A DNA stretch of 20,463 nt. It comes from CAZFCK01 sp964517355. GTDB lineage: Bacteria > Desulfobacterota > Desulfovibrionia > Desulfovibrionales > Desulfovibrionaceae. A model generated the notes under the pieces. That model was given only the letters and a program-made list of their open reading frames with translations, did not search any database and was not told where the DNA came from. The position numbers and the translations under genes are program-made. The DNA is taken from NCBI GenBank assembly GCA_964517355.1, contig CAZFCK010000070.1:1-20463 (forward strand). The letters are read 5' to 3'. Shown here in pieces: positions 7,001 through 13,994 of the stretch (within the stretch, counting starts at the first letter, position 1; the number at the start of each line of letters is the position of its first letter).

Positions 7001-9819
7001 TAACGATACCCGCCTGAAGGCGTGGCGCGCAACACGGTTTGCCAGCGGTCCTTGTAAAAATCCACACGCAGCGCCGCGCCGGATTCCTCTTTTTCCTGGG
7101 GCGTCAGCACCACGTAATCGACGCTCACGGCGTTTCCGGGGTCCACGCCTCTGTCCTCGAGCTTTTTCAGGCCGGGATATCGCGGATAGGGATGCACGGT
7201 GACGGCCTGCATGGCGCCCACGCCGCGGCCGCCGCGCTCCGAGACACGGGCGAAAAGCATGGCCTGCAAGGAAGCCGGAGGCGTAAGCCGCTCGGGCAAA
7301 GACACGACGAACGTCTTGACGCCTTGCGCGTCCAGACGATCGTCGGGCTTGCCGGCCGTCAGCTCCTTGTTCTCAAACTCTCCTTCAGGATTTCCGAACT
7401 GGAAGGAATCGTATCCGGCGGGCGCGAACGGCGCCCCCATGAGGATGACCTTGGACTCCACGGCCAGCTCCGAGGCCGGAGGGCCGAAGAAATAGCGGCT
7501 GTCCACGGTGTAGCGCAATTCCTCGCCCGGGGCGAAGACCGCCTTTTCAGGCGCGATTTCCACCTTGATGCGGTCGGGCATGAACTCCTCGACCTTGTAA
7601 CGATAGGTGGCGATCACCGTATCCGCCGCCAACACCTCCAGGCTGTAGTTGCCCGTGAGCGCATAAGCCGCGATGTCGTAGGCAAAGGCGGCCGTACCAT
7701 GCTCGTCCGTGGAAACCACGCGCTTGGATATCTCGTTGCCCTGGGGATCTTTCTGCAGAAACGTCAGGGGCATGGATTGGGGAGTCTGCAAATCCGTACG
7801 CCGCAGCAGGGCCACGCCCTTGAGGGTTTCGCCGGGGCGGTAAATGTCGCGCTCGCCATAGACAAAAGCCGTATAGCCCTTGTCAGACAGCCGTTCGCCG
7901 CCGATGTCCTGGCCGCTGGGATCTATCTTGAACTGATCGAACAGCAGAAAACTGCAGTCCTCTCCCTTTTGGGCCACCACCATGAAGGGCTTGTGCTCTT
8001 CAAAGGCTTCGGCCAGGCCCGTGGCGTGCCACAAGCCCTGGTCGTCGCTGCGCCCCTGGGCGATAACCTGGTTCTGATCGCTCAGCACGGTCAGTTCCAC
8101 GCCGGCTGCGGGCTCCAGGCTGGCAAAGGAGTTGACCCAGACCATCACGTCGTCTTCGCCCTTTTTGGCCACAAGCCCCAGGTCCGTGATGAGCACCCAG
8201 CGTTGCGCGCCGTCCCAGGCGTCCGGCACGCCGAGAAACAGGCGGTAAAAGCCCGGTCCCTTGCCGCGCACGAGATGCTCCACATCCAGGGTGGTATGCT
8301 GCACCTCGTTTTTGGACGCCGGCAGAGAAAGCTCCTTTTCGATTATGCGGTCGCCCAGATAGTGCTGCAACCCGTAATCGTACCCTGTGTCGTTGAAAAA
8401 TGCGCCCAGGGAGTATTCCTGGAGCAAGGGGAAAATATTGTTGACGTACACACGATCGACAAACATCTTGGCCTTGCGCAGATTCACGCTCTTCACGGCC
8501 AGATTCTTGCGCCCCCGCGCCGGCAGAAACATGCCCGGGTCCTCGAAGGCCACGGACGGCTGCAGATCCGGTATGAACAGCTTCTCCTGCCAGTCCTGCC
8601 GCAAAATGGCGCCATCCGCCGCGGCAAGCCCTTTCTCCACCCGGATCAGATACTCGCGGCCGGGCTTGAACGCGCCGGAAAGCACGAGATCGCGCCCGCT
8701 CCCCGCAAGGGAGAAATCGGCCTCGGGAGAGACCTGCACAAAGGAGCCCGCCGTCTTTGGATCAACAGGGGCGGAAAATGTGACGACCACGGACGACTGG
8801 TCCATGGCGCTTTGTCCCAGGGCTTTATCCACGCGCAAATCAGGATTCAATTGCAGTTCGTAATTGCGCGTCAGCCGCTCGCTGATGGTCAAATCCCCAG
8901 CCGCGTCGGTCATGCCGGGCTCAAGGGACATCCGCAAAACACGAGGCTGTTCCTGCTTCACAAGGGGTTCGCTGCGAAACTCCATCCACCGGGTGCGGTA
9001 GGTGGTTTCCATGCGCAGGGGCACCGGCGCGTTATCACCGCGCAACGGGTCTATCAGGCGCAAATGCTGCAAAAGCACTCCGGGATCGACTTCGTAGCTG
9101 AATTCCATTTCACCGGAGAGCACCACCTTGCCCGGATCTTCCGGCGCAAAGGATTCTTCGATCTTCCAGTTATCAACCCTGAAAACATCCGTGCGTAAAA
9201 GAAAATAGGTGTCGCCTTCCAGGACGTAGCTCTGGGGCAAAAAGTTCTGCGCTTCCAGACTAAGCCCTGTTTCGCCGCCCGCGGCCAGCGGTTCGGCGAA
9301 ATCGTAGCGCAAGGTGAAGGGGCTGATCCAGGACCACGTGCCGTAGTGCTCGGGATTGAAGCTCGCCGGGGCCTGCTCCGGGATGCTCCCCACAGCGCCT
9401 TCCCCCACCGGCTGGTCAAAGGAGATCAGCACATAACGCCTTTTGCCGCTTTCCAAGGTCACGGCCACGACCCGTACAGGGACCTTGGCCGGGGCCACGG
9501 CGTTGTCTTCTTCTGTACCGGCGGAAGGCTCAGGGCCGACCGCGGCCGCCACGTCTCCTTTTTCAGGAGCGGGTGCGGCATCCGCTTGCGTGGCCTGGTC
9601 CGCTCCGCTTTCCTGGGAGGCCATGGCCAGTTGCGTATTCGCAACAGGGGCCGCGGCCTCCTGCTGCTGCCGCACTCCGGCCTGCAACACCGGAGGTGGG
9701 CTTTGCCGAAACAGCAAAAATCCCTGCACCAGGGCGACCACCGCCAGAACCAGAATCAAAAGATTTTTGCCGTCCGTGAACCAAGGCGGGCCTTGGTCGT
9801 CGTTATGTTCCGCACCCAT
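4006..9819 (-). CDS. Bacterial alpha-2-macroglobulin (YfhM/ECAM-like) protease trap with thioester
   Basis: A 1937-residue periplasmic protease-trapping protein related to E. coli YfhM/ECAM (about 1650 aa). In the family, cleavage of a bait region by a foreign protease triggers a conformational change, and the thioester captures the attacker. Residues 19-37 form one membrane anchor and there is no lipobox cysteine, unlike the lipoprotein E. coli homologue. An Ala/Gln/Glu-rich linker follows (about 40-110), then macroglobulin domains, an A2M_N-type segment around GERDIYRPGETL (about 655), the A2M domain around VAFWFGPAIADAQGKASF (about 1220), and the thioester motif YPYGCLEQTT with Cys1425 and Gln1428. 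An alpha-helical thioester domain and C-terminal domains follow, ending in an Ala/Asn-rich tail of about 45 residues. The ATG has GGGAGG 5 nt upstream. pbpC follows with overlap, the usual partner, suggesting defence of a breached wall. The extra length sits mainly in the linker and tail. Confidence 0.95.
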   Translation of the reverse strand: MGAEHNDDQGPPWFTDGKNLLILVLAVVALVQGFLLFRQSPPPVLQAGVRQQQEAAAPVANTQLAMASQESGADQATQADAAPAPEKGDVAAAVGPEPSAGTEEDNAVAPAKVPVRVVAVTLESGKRRYVLISFDQPVGEGAVGSIPEQAPASFNPEHYGTWSWISPFTLRYDFAEPLAAGGETGLSLEAQNFLPQSYVLEGDTYFLLRTDVFRVDNWKIEESFAPEDPGKVVLSGEMEFSYEVDPGVLLQHLRLIDPLRGDNAPVPLRMETTYRTRWMEFRSEPLVKQEQPRVLRMSLEPGMTDAAGDLTISERLTRNYELQLNPDLRVDKALGQSAMDQSSVVVTFSAPVDPKTAGSFVQVSPEADFSLAGSGRDLVLSGAFKPGREYLIRVEKGLAAADGAILRQDWQEKLFIPDLQPSVAFEDPGMFLPARGRKNLAVKSVNLRKAKMFVDRVYVNNIFPLLQEYSLGAFFNDTGYDYGLQHYLGDRIIEKELSLPASKNEVQHTTLDVEHLVRGKGPGFYRLFLGVPDAWDGAQRWVLITDLGLVAKKGEDDVMVWVNSFASLEPAAGVELTVLSDQNQVIAQGRSDDQGLWHATGLAEAFEEHKPFMVVAQKGEDCSFLLFDQFKIDPSGQDIGGERLSDKGYTAFVYGERDIYRPGETLKGVALLRRTDLQTPQSMPLTFLQKDPQGNEISKRVVSTDEHGTAAFAYDIAAYALTGNYSLEVLAADTVIATYRYKVEEFMPDRIKVEIAPEKAVFAPGEELRYTVDSRYFFGPPASELAVESKVILMGAPFAPAGYDSFQFGNPEGEFENKELTAGKPDDRLDAQGVKTFVVSLPERLTPPASLQAMLFARVSERGGRGVGAMQAVTVHPYPRYPGLKKLEDRGVDPGNAVSVDYVVLTPQEKEESGAALRVDFYKDRWQTVLRATPSGGYRYDSVRDAMLVSSTRLENAPARGSVTVTPKDFGSYRVVLTDEAGGASTQVGFYAGGWGYSPWAIENPARLEIVADKDEYAPGEEATLQLRTPFAGKLLLTVENNGVRDSRVLTLKEGENTATVTMPMRLEYAPNAYVTGVLVRSAEGLASGEPARAFGAVPVNVDRTVNRLDVGISTPQEIRPESALEISVRTEPGAVVTLAAVDEGILQLIAQKTPDPFARFYAKRALGTESYDIYSMLFPDVPPAVGTAIAGGDMGIDRLRQFVRSEGLRRVKPVAFWFGPAIADAQGKASFSVDVPAFQGALRVMAVVSDGRRFGSNHAVTRVRSPLVLTSTLPRFLSPGDTVQIPVTLRNDTDKEGAFTLNMRIEGAASAQVAQTVMQVPKAKEALAYFTVSVGQEPDALRFSFTAQGNGEQAVDSVEVPVRPALPARTVVQSGAVEKNALDVPFGGRYFEKQGLEREVYVGALPLLRFSCGLKDLLGYPYGCLEQTTSKVFPLLYYDALAAALSPEDLDGRQPAAMVQSGINRLLTMQLPDGDFTMWPGGDQPFPWGGLYASHFLLEARDAGFHVPDSVVQRALDAVQEQLRWKKEPRKSDLERMAYAHFVLAKAGRADRGGMDYMRKHFIGVLPPEGAALLAGAYGLLGDMKTMDKVLAAPCASASEQRETGDNLASPLRSAALRLAVLLEIDPDSGDVPRLVQQLTGLMKATPLRSTQENGLCYVALGRFFAKQERKAPFSGTLYQGERIIGVFTSEKTLHKAEITGDEPLRIVMDTGYEPGSAFYSVMTRGVPTVASYQPAAQGLAVEQVYLARDGKSLPQEGVAQGDLVVLRTRVKSLRTPVANVVLQALLPAGLEVENPRLENTERLPWASAMGDTPQYQDLRDDRVLLFLDLPAPSSKPGEGDRETWQTYYSLLRAVTPGAFAAPPVQAEAMYDPALFASGTSGSLTVSPDAPDAVVRENVTNAPQGASKNGAAAPASLATNAAAAKDNPGGSASVTQ
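4040..4045 (-). promoter_or_regulatory. Ribosome-binding site deciding the pbpC start
   Basis: AAAGGA on the minus strand, 8 nt before GTG 4031, inside the 3' end of the A2M gene. The upstream TTG (4067) and ATG (4058) lack such a site. Confidence 0.5.
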
Positions 9820-9863
9820 GGTCGCCTCCCTTGAGGTAACGCTAGACTTTTAACCGCAACGGT

Positions 9864-9892
9864 ATGATACTGAGGGAAATTGCCTGTCGGAA
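9864..9892 (-). promoter_or_regulatory. Candidate promoter of the A2M-pbpC operon
   Basis: On the minus strand TTCCGA (9892-9887), a 17-bp spacer and TATCAT (9869-9864) lie about 45 bp before the A2M start codon. It overlaps the oppositely directed promoter at 9880-9908, so the two could compete. Found by inspection only. Confidence 0.4.
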
Positions 9893-9908
9893 TCCGAACC
9901 GTTATAAT
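9880..9908 (+). promoter_or_regulatory. Candidate promoter of the small ORF - oligosaccharyltransferase operon
   Basis: TTGCCT (9880-9885), a 17-bp spacer and a perfect TATAAT (9903-9908). Transcription would start near 9915, about 80 nt before ATG 9995. It overlaps the A2M promoter on the other strand. Confidence 0.55.
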
Positions 9909-9994
9909 CACGGCCTTTACCAATTCTCATTCTTTGGATACATTTTGTCAAACAACAGAATCTGAAAAGCAATCCTTATTTGAAGAGATCCTAC

Positions 9995-10300
9995 ATGCAC
10001 GAAACTGTCAACACCGTATTTATAAACATCGCCACGGGCGAGGAAATCAAGGAGTTGCCCTCCAAGTTCGACAGGGAGGCGCTCAAGGAAAAGTTGGTGC
10101 TCTCCACGCACCGGGCCTGGAAGAACTCCTGGGAACATTACAAAGTCCTGAAGGTCGAGGAACAGGCGGGAGAAACCGTGGTGGCCCATGTCAAGCAGCT
10201 ACGGTATTACATCGCTCCTCCGATTCTGTTCGCCCTTTGCGGACTCGGAGTGTTCATTGTCTTGCTGGCCGGCGCAGCCCTGTGGTTCTTCCTCGGATAA
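9995..10300 (+). CDS. Small C-terminally anchored membrane protein of unknown function
   Basis: I do not recognise the family. The 101-residue protein has a charged, soluble N-terminal part (about 1-70, with Lys/Glu-rich stretches such as EEIKELPSKFDREALKEK) and ends in one hydrophobic region of about 28 residues (IAPPILFALCGL through LLAGAALWFFLG), i.e. a tail anchor or a tight hairpin at the very C-terminus. It has no signal peptide. The frame could start at TTG 9980, but ATG 9995 is preferred; the site GAAGAG before it is weak. Its stop is 7 bp before the oligosaccharyltransferase start and the two share a promoter, so it is probably a partner of that enzyme or of glycan assembly. That role is inferred from position alone. 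Confidence 0.7.
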   Translation: MHETVNTVFINIATGEEIKELPSKFDREALKEKLVLSTHRAWKNSWEHYKVLKVEEQAGETVVAHVKQLRYYIAPPILFALCGLGVFIVLLAGAALWFFLG

Positions 10301-10307
10301 TCCCAAC

Positions 10308-12503
10308 ATGTCGGACACTTTCAGTGCCCTCCCCGTCCAGGATTCCTCTTGCAACCATGAGCACGCGAGTTCCCGCAATGTCTGGCTACGCACGCTGATC
10401 ATCTGCGCCCTGCTGATGGCCGTTTCCATCGCCGCCCGGCTTTGGGTGCTGCCGGAATGGACGCAGCCGCAATTTCAACTGCACGGTCAACCCATTCAAA
10501 ACACTCCCGACGCCTATCATTGGCTGTCTGGCAGTGTGGAGAGGGGGCACGAGACTACTCACCCCTTGTCTCTGCTGTTGCGTCTGCTCACAATGGCCAC
10601 GAATCTTTCGCCCGACATCGTTGCCTACTTTCTCCCCATCGCGCTGTGCAGCATTGTCACGGTGGTCTTTTTTCTCTGGGGCCGACTCCTGGGCAACGAA
10701 ATCGCCGCGGCAAGCTGCGGGCTTCTGGGCGCTTTTTTTCCCCCATTTTACGGCAGAACCCAGCTGGGGCAGCTGGATACGGACTTCGCCACGCTGGTGT
10801 TCCCCTGCCTGGCCGCCTACCTTGTGGCGCGCTGGTCGCTCCGTTTTCTGGATATGCCCCTGTTGTCGTCTGGTTTCGCCGCGCCCGCCCCAGGCGCGAA
10901 CTCCGGCCATGGTCGTCGCGGAGACCCGGTCGCATCCAGCATGGCCGCAATGCTTCTCATCGGCGCGTGCCTCCAGTTCCTCGGCCTTTGGCACCCGCAA
11001 ATAGGCAATTTCAACGAACTGCTCTATTACATGGCGATATTGGCCGCGCTTTTTTCACGCTCGGGAAAAGCCAAAAACACGGCGTTCTGGGCAGTGGGGA
11101 TCATGGGACTGGCCTCGCAACATGGGCTGGCCGGGCTGGCGGCGGCATACCTTCTTTGCGTTTCATTCCGCCTGGCGGACAAACTCCTGGATGCGGCCAC
11201 GCGCAGTATGTGGCCGGGTCTCGTTTTCTCGATCATGATCGGCGGCTCGTTTCTCGCGCACGAACTTTCCCTGAGCGCGACCGCGTTGATGTATCTGAAC
11301 AAATTCTTCGTGACCACCGTGCATGCCGCCATGAACGACGTGCTGTTGCCCTCCGTCACCTTGACCGTGGCCGAAGAGGTCAAATCCCTTGATACGTATC
11401 TCCACCTGATCCATTACCAGCCCTGGCTCACCGTTCTCGGCTACCTGGGTTTTCTTTTTCTTGTGCTGCGCCGCCCAGTGCTTGTTTTTCTGCTGCCCTT
11501 GGCGGTGCTTTCCTGCCTTGGCCCGCTTTTCGGGGTCAGGCTGGCCATGTTCGGCGCGCCCGTCATGGGCCTGGGGCTTTGCCTGCCGCCTTCGTGGGCC
11601 GTGGAGCGCCTGGTCCGAAACGCCAGGCTGCGCACGATGGTCCACGTTGCGGTCCAGGCCCTCGTATTGGCGCTGTTTTTCGCACCCTATATTCCGGAAT
11701 ACAAAACACTGCCTCCAAGCCCCGTGGTTTCCAAGGAACAAGGCGACTGCCTCAAGCGTCTCTCCGTGATGACTCCTCCCAACGCCTGGATCTGGAACGA
11801 ATGGGTATACGGCTACGCCACCGAATACTACGCCCGCCGCAACACGGTATTGCACGGAGGATTCAGAAGACGTAGCGGCAACATCTATCTTATGGATAAG
11901 ATCTACATGACGCGCTCGCCGCGTTTCGCGGCCAGACTCATGACGGAGTTCGCGGCGAAAAACTTCTACACATCGGATTTCTGGCGGCCTTACGACAACG
12001 CCAAAATTCAATCTTTTTTCGATAAATTGGAAAAGGACAAGAACTACGCAAGAAAAAACACGATACCCCAATATATCGTGGTGAGTTACGACCTGCTTCC
12101 CATGCTCAACTGGATGTATTATTTCGCCAATTGGGATTTCAGTACGTTGACCAGCTCGTTTCCGCAAATGCAACAGGTGACCCAAGGTCTGGACATAGAC
12201 ATGAAAAAGGGGCTGGCCACCACAAAAGACAAAAATGAAACAATGCTTTTCGAAACCATAGACATCATCAGCAGCAAAAAACAAGATCACGGCGTTTTCT
12301 CCCATAAAAACGGCAAACATCTCATTCTGAACAAACAAGACAAGGAACATGTGTACATCGTTGACGGCGACCTTTATGAAAGTCTGCTCATCCAATCTCT
12401 TATCAACAAAAAGATTCCTGAAGACATCGCCGCGTATTTTTCCGTCAAGGTCGACGTGTACCCCCAGGCCAGGGTATTGCAACTGAATGCGTATAAACAA
12501 TAA
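10308..12503 (+). CDS. STT3/PglB-type oligosaccharyltransferase
   Basis: Polytopic inner-membrane enzyme of the STT3/PglB/AglB family (GT66), which transfers a preassembled glycan from a polyprenyl-linked donor to Asn of periplasmic proteins; 731 residues, close to Campylobacter PglB (713). Visible catalytic elements: the first-loop Asp in NTPDAYHW (D68), the DxD in QLDTDF (D157, D159), and the TVAE motif with E356, equivalent to the SVSE/TIxE glutamate of the fifth external loop. About a dozen membrane segments fill residues 24-475, followed by a periplasmic C-terminal domain. The acceptor-reading WWDYG motif appears as EWVYG (W499-G502) in the context WNEWVYGYATEYYARRNTVLHGG, so the acidic residue is Val. 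ATG 10308 starts 7 bp after the small ORF; the frame is open further upstream into that ORF but those starts would overlap a real gene. A Desulfovibrio PglB with relaxed glycan specificity has been described, so N-glycosylation is a reasonable role. Confidence 0.9.
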   Translation: MSDTFSALPVQDSSCNHEHASSRNVWLRTLIICALLMAVSIAARLWVLPEWTQPQFQLHGQPIQNTPDAYHWLSGSVERGHETTHPLSLLLRLLTMATNLSPDIVAYFLPIALCSIVTVVFFLWGRLLGNEIAAASCGLLGAFFPPFYGRTQLGQLDTDFATLVFPCLAAYLVARWSLRFLDMPLLSSGFAAPAPGANSGHGRRGDPVASSMAAMLLIGACLQFLGLWHPQIGNFNELLYYMAILAALFSRSGKAKNTAFWAVGIMGLASQHGLAGLAAAYLLCVSFRLADKLLDAATRSMWPGLVFSIMIGGSFLAHELSLSATALMYLNKFFVTTVHAAMNDVLLPSVTLTVAEEVKSLDTYLHLIHYQPWLTVLGYLGFLFLVLRRPVLVFLLPLAVLSCLGPLFGVRLAMFGAPVMGLGLCLPPSWAVERLVRNARLRTMVHVAVQALVLALFFAPYIPEYKTLPPSPVVSKEQGDCLKRLSVMTPPNAWIWNEWVYGYATEYYARRNTVLHGGFRRRSGNIYLMDKIYMTRSPRFAARLMTEFAAKNFYTSDFWRPYDNAKIQSFFDKLEKDKNYARKNTIPQYIVVSYDLLPMLNWMYYFANWDFSTLTSSFPQMQQVTQGLDIDMKKGLATTKDKNETMLFETIDIISSKKQDHGVFSHKNGKHLILNKQDKEHVYIVDGDLYESLLIQSLINKKIPEDIAAYFSVKVDVYPQARVLQLNAYKQ

Positions 12504-12533
12504 CGCAGTCCATTGCCGACGCTGTTTTTTCCA

Positions 12534-12551
12534 TGGCGCAATACAGCGCCA
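12534..12551. repeat. Small inverted repeat after the oligosaccharyltransferase gene
   Basis: TGGCGC (12534-12539) and GCGCCA (12546-12551) form a perfect 6-bp stem with a 6-nt loop, 30 bp after the stop codon. No T-tract follows directly, so it is at best a weak terminator or an mRNA 3' end. Confidence 0.35.
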
Positions 12552-12573
12552 ACTGAAAAGGCCGCGTTTTTCC

Positions 12574-12603
12574 TTGCGGATAACCTATCCATAACATTAT
12601 AAT
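12574..12603 (+). promoter_or_regulatory. Candidate promoter of the GT87 gene
   Basis: TTGCGG (12574-12579), an 18-bp spacer and a perfect TATAAT (12598-12603) in a locally AT-rich gap. The implied transcription start is near 12610, about 20 nt before the GT87 start codon. This suggests that the gene is not simply read through from the upstream operon. Confidence 0.5.
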
Positions 12604-12629
12604 AAAATTACCTAATCGCATTACGCCCG

Positions 12630-13850
12630 ATGCACGCCGCAGTGAACAGCAATCCGCGCAACACAGGCGTTCCATTCGCCTCGAGCACGGCGCTCGCCGC
12701 AGCCCTACTGCTGGCGTGCTTCCTTTATATTGTTCTTTCTGGGAAAATGGGGGTCGATTTCAGCGTGTATTTCATCGCCGCGGCCACCTACGCCGCCCAT
12801 GGCGACCCCTACGCCCTGACCACGGCGGATTACGCCGCTCTCGCAAAACAGTGGGGCTTCGCGTCGTTTACCTGCCCCTACAAATATCCGCCCTTCAACG
12901 CGGCCCTGCTTTCTCTGGGCATCCATGCGGGGGCGCGCGCCATATGGACATTATGGCTCGCGGCATCGTGCTGCAGCGCCCTGCTGGGCGCATGGCTGTT
13001 GGGGCGCAGTCTGGGCGGCGGCAAAAACGGCATGCTCGTCATGCTCCTGCTCGCCACCAGCTTGCCTTTGTACATGACATTGCGCCTGGGGCAGATCAAC
13101 GCCTTCATGTTCCTTTGCCTGTGCCTCGCCTGGCGGGCCTGGAGCGTCAAACGCGACGGCCTGGCCGCCGCCGCCCTGGCGCTCGGCGTGCACATCAAAG
13201 TGGCGCCCTTGGCCCTGCTCGGTTTTTTCGCCTGGCGCTCACGATGGCGTGGACTAATTTTGGGGGCGCTGGCGTTCGTTCTCATCGGAGCGGCCGTCGG
13301 GACCATTGCCGGACCGGGCGCATCCTTCAACTATTTTGCCAACCTCGGACACTACATCCACTCCGGAGGGGCGGCAGGCTTTCACGACAACCAAACCCTG
13401 ACCGGGCTCTTCGCCAGATTGCTGCCGCACGCCCCCGACTTGGCGTCATTCATGTCCACGGCCGCCCGCGTCATGCTTGCGCTCTTCGTCGTGTGGAGCG
13501 TCTGGCCCCCCGGCGCCCCCGCTAATGGGCGCAGACAGGAAATGCTCGAATGGGGGGTGCTGCTCACGGCACTGCACCTGCTTCCGGCCACGTCATGGTA
13601 TCATCAATATATAACCGTGCTTCCCGCAACCGCCGTGGGGCTCGTTGAATGCCTGCGCCAGCATCGCCCCCTGCTGTTCGCGCTTCTCGTTGCGGGGCAT
13701 CTGCTGACATCGGCTCACCAACTCCTGCTCATGGCGGGGGTCACAGCGCAGTGGGCCTTGAACATGCCGTGCCTGTTCCTTATGGGGCAAACCGCGGCCC
13801 TGGCCGCATTGCGCTCCTTGCCCCCGCACCCGTCCCGCGGCACAAGCTGA
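12630..13850 (+). CDS. GT87 (DUF2029) family polytopic glycosyltransferase
   Basis: A 406-residue multispanning protein of the GT-C class, family GT87. Characterised mycobacterial members are polyprenyl-phosphate-mannose-dependent alpha-1,2-mannosyltransferases acting on the outer face of the inner membrane. Seen here: the first-loop Asp in GVDFSVYF (D43), the YKYPPF motif (84-89), GQIN (154-157), HIKVAP (188-193) and DNQTLTG (253-259), all typical of the family, and about ten hydrophobic segments. ATG 12630 has no clear ribosome-binding site, and a GTG lies four codons later. It sits between the oligosaccharyltransferase and a nucleotide-sugar operon containing ManC, which makes GDP-mannose, so a mannosyl or related transfer onto a lipid-linked glycan is plausible. 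The donor and acceptor are not shown by the sequence. Confidence 0.82.
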   Translation: MHAAVNSNPRNTGVPFASSTALAAALLLACFLYIVLSGKMGVDFSVYFIAAATYAAHGDPYALTTADYAALAKQWGFASFTCPYKYPPFNAALLSLGIHAGARAIWTLWLAASCCSALLGAWLLGRSLGGGKNGMLVMLLLATSLPLYMTLRLGQINAFMFLCLCLAWRAWSVKRDGLAAAALALGVHIKVAPLALLGFFAWRSRWRGLILGALAFVLIGAAVGTIAGPGASFNYFANLGHYIHSGGAAGFHDNQTLTGLFARLLPHAPDLASFMSTAARVMLALFVVWSVWPPGAPANGRRQEMLEWGVLLTALHLLPATSWYHQYITVLPATAVGLVECLRQHRPLLFALLVAGHLLTSAHQLLLMAGVTAQWALNMPCLFLMGQTAALAALRSLPPHPSRGTS

Positions 13851-13980
13851 CACGAGGGTGTAAAGGCGGTGACAACAAGGCGTCACTCTTGCTACATGAA
13901 TTAAAAAAGCGTAGTTCGCTTAAGGGAACCATCCGCTGAAAAGGAGGAGTGCGCGCCGCTGATCGGCATTCCCGGCACTC

Positions 13981-13986
13981 AAAGGA
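13981..13986 (+). promoter_or_regulatory. Ribosome-binding site deciding the PEGA-protein start
   Basis: AAAGGA lies only 2 nt before ATG 13989 but 8 nt before ATG 13995, so the second ATG is the likely start. A stronger-looking AAGGAGG further upstream (near 13941) has a GTG only 1 nt away and no sensible protein behind it. Confidence 0.5.
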
Positions 13987-13994
13987 ACATGTCC

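Noticed and set aside
7039..9198. Long plus-strand open frame (719 codons) opposite the A2M gene
   Set aside because: It is a shadow frame of GC-rich coding DNA: rich in His, Arg and Gln, with no domain, signal peptide or ribosome-binding site, fully inside a gene with clear homology.
10188..10307. Upstream extension of the oligosaccharyltransferase frame
   Set aside because: It would overlap most of the membrane segment of the small upstream gene; the ATG at 10308 lies 7 bp after that gene's stop and precedes the first membrane helix by about 23 residues.
11163..12500. Minus-strand open frame (445 codons) opposite the oligosaccharyltransferase
   Set aside because: No recognisable motifs, His/Arg-rich composition, and the plus strand has conserved catalytic residues in the right order.
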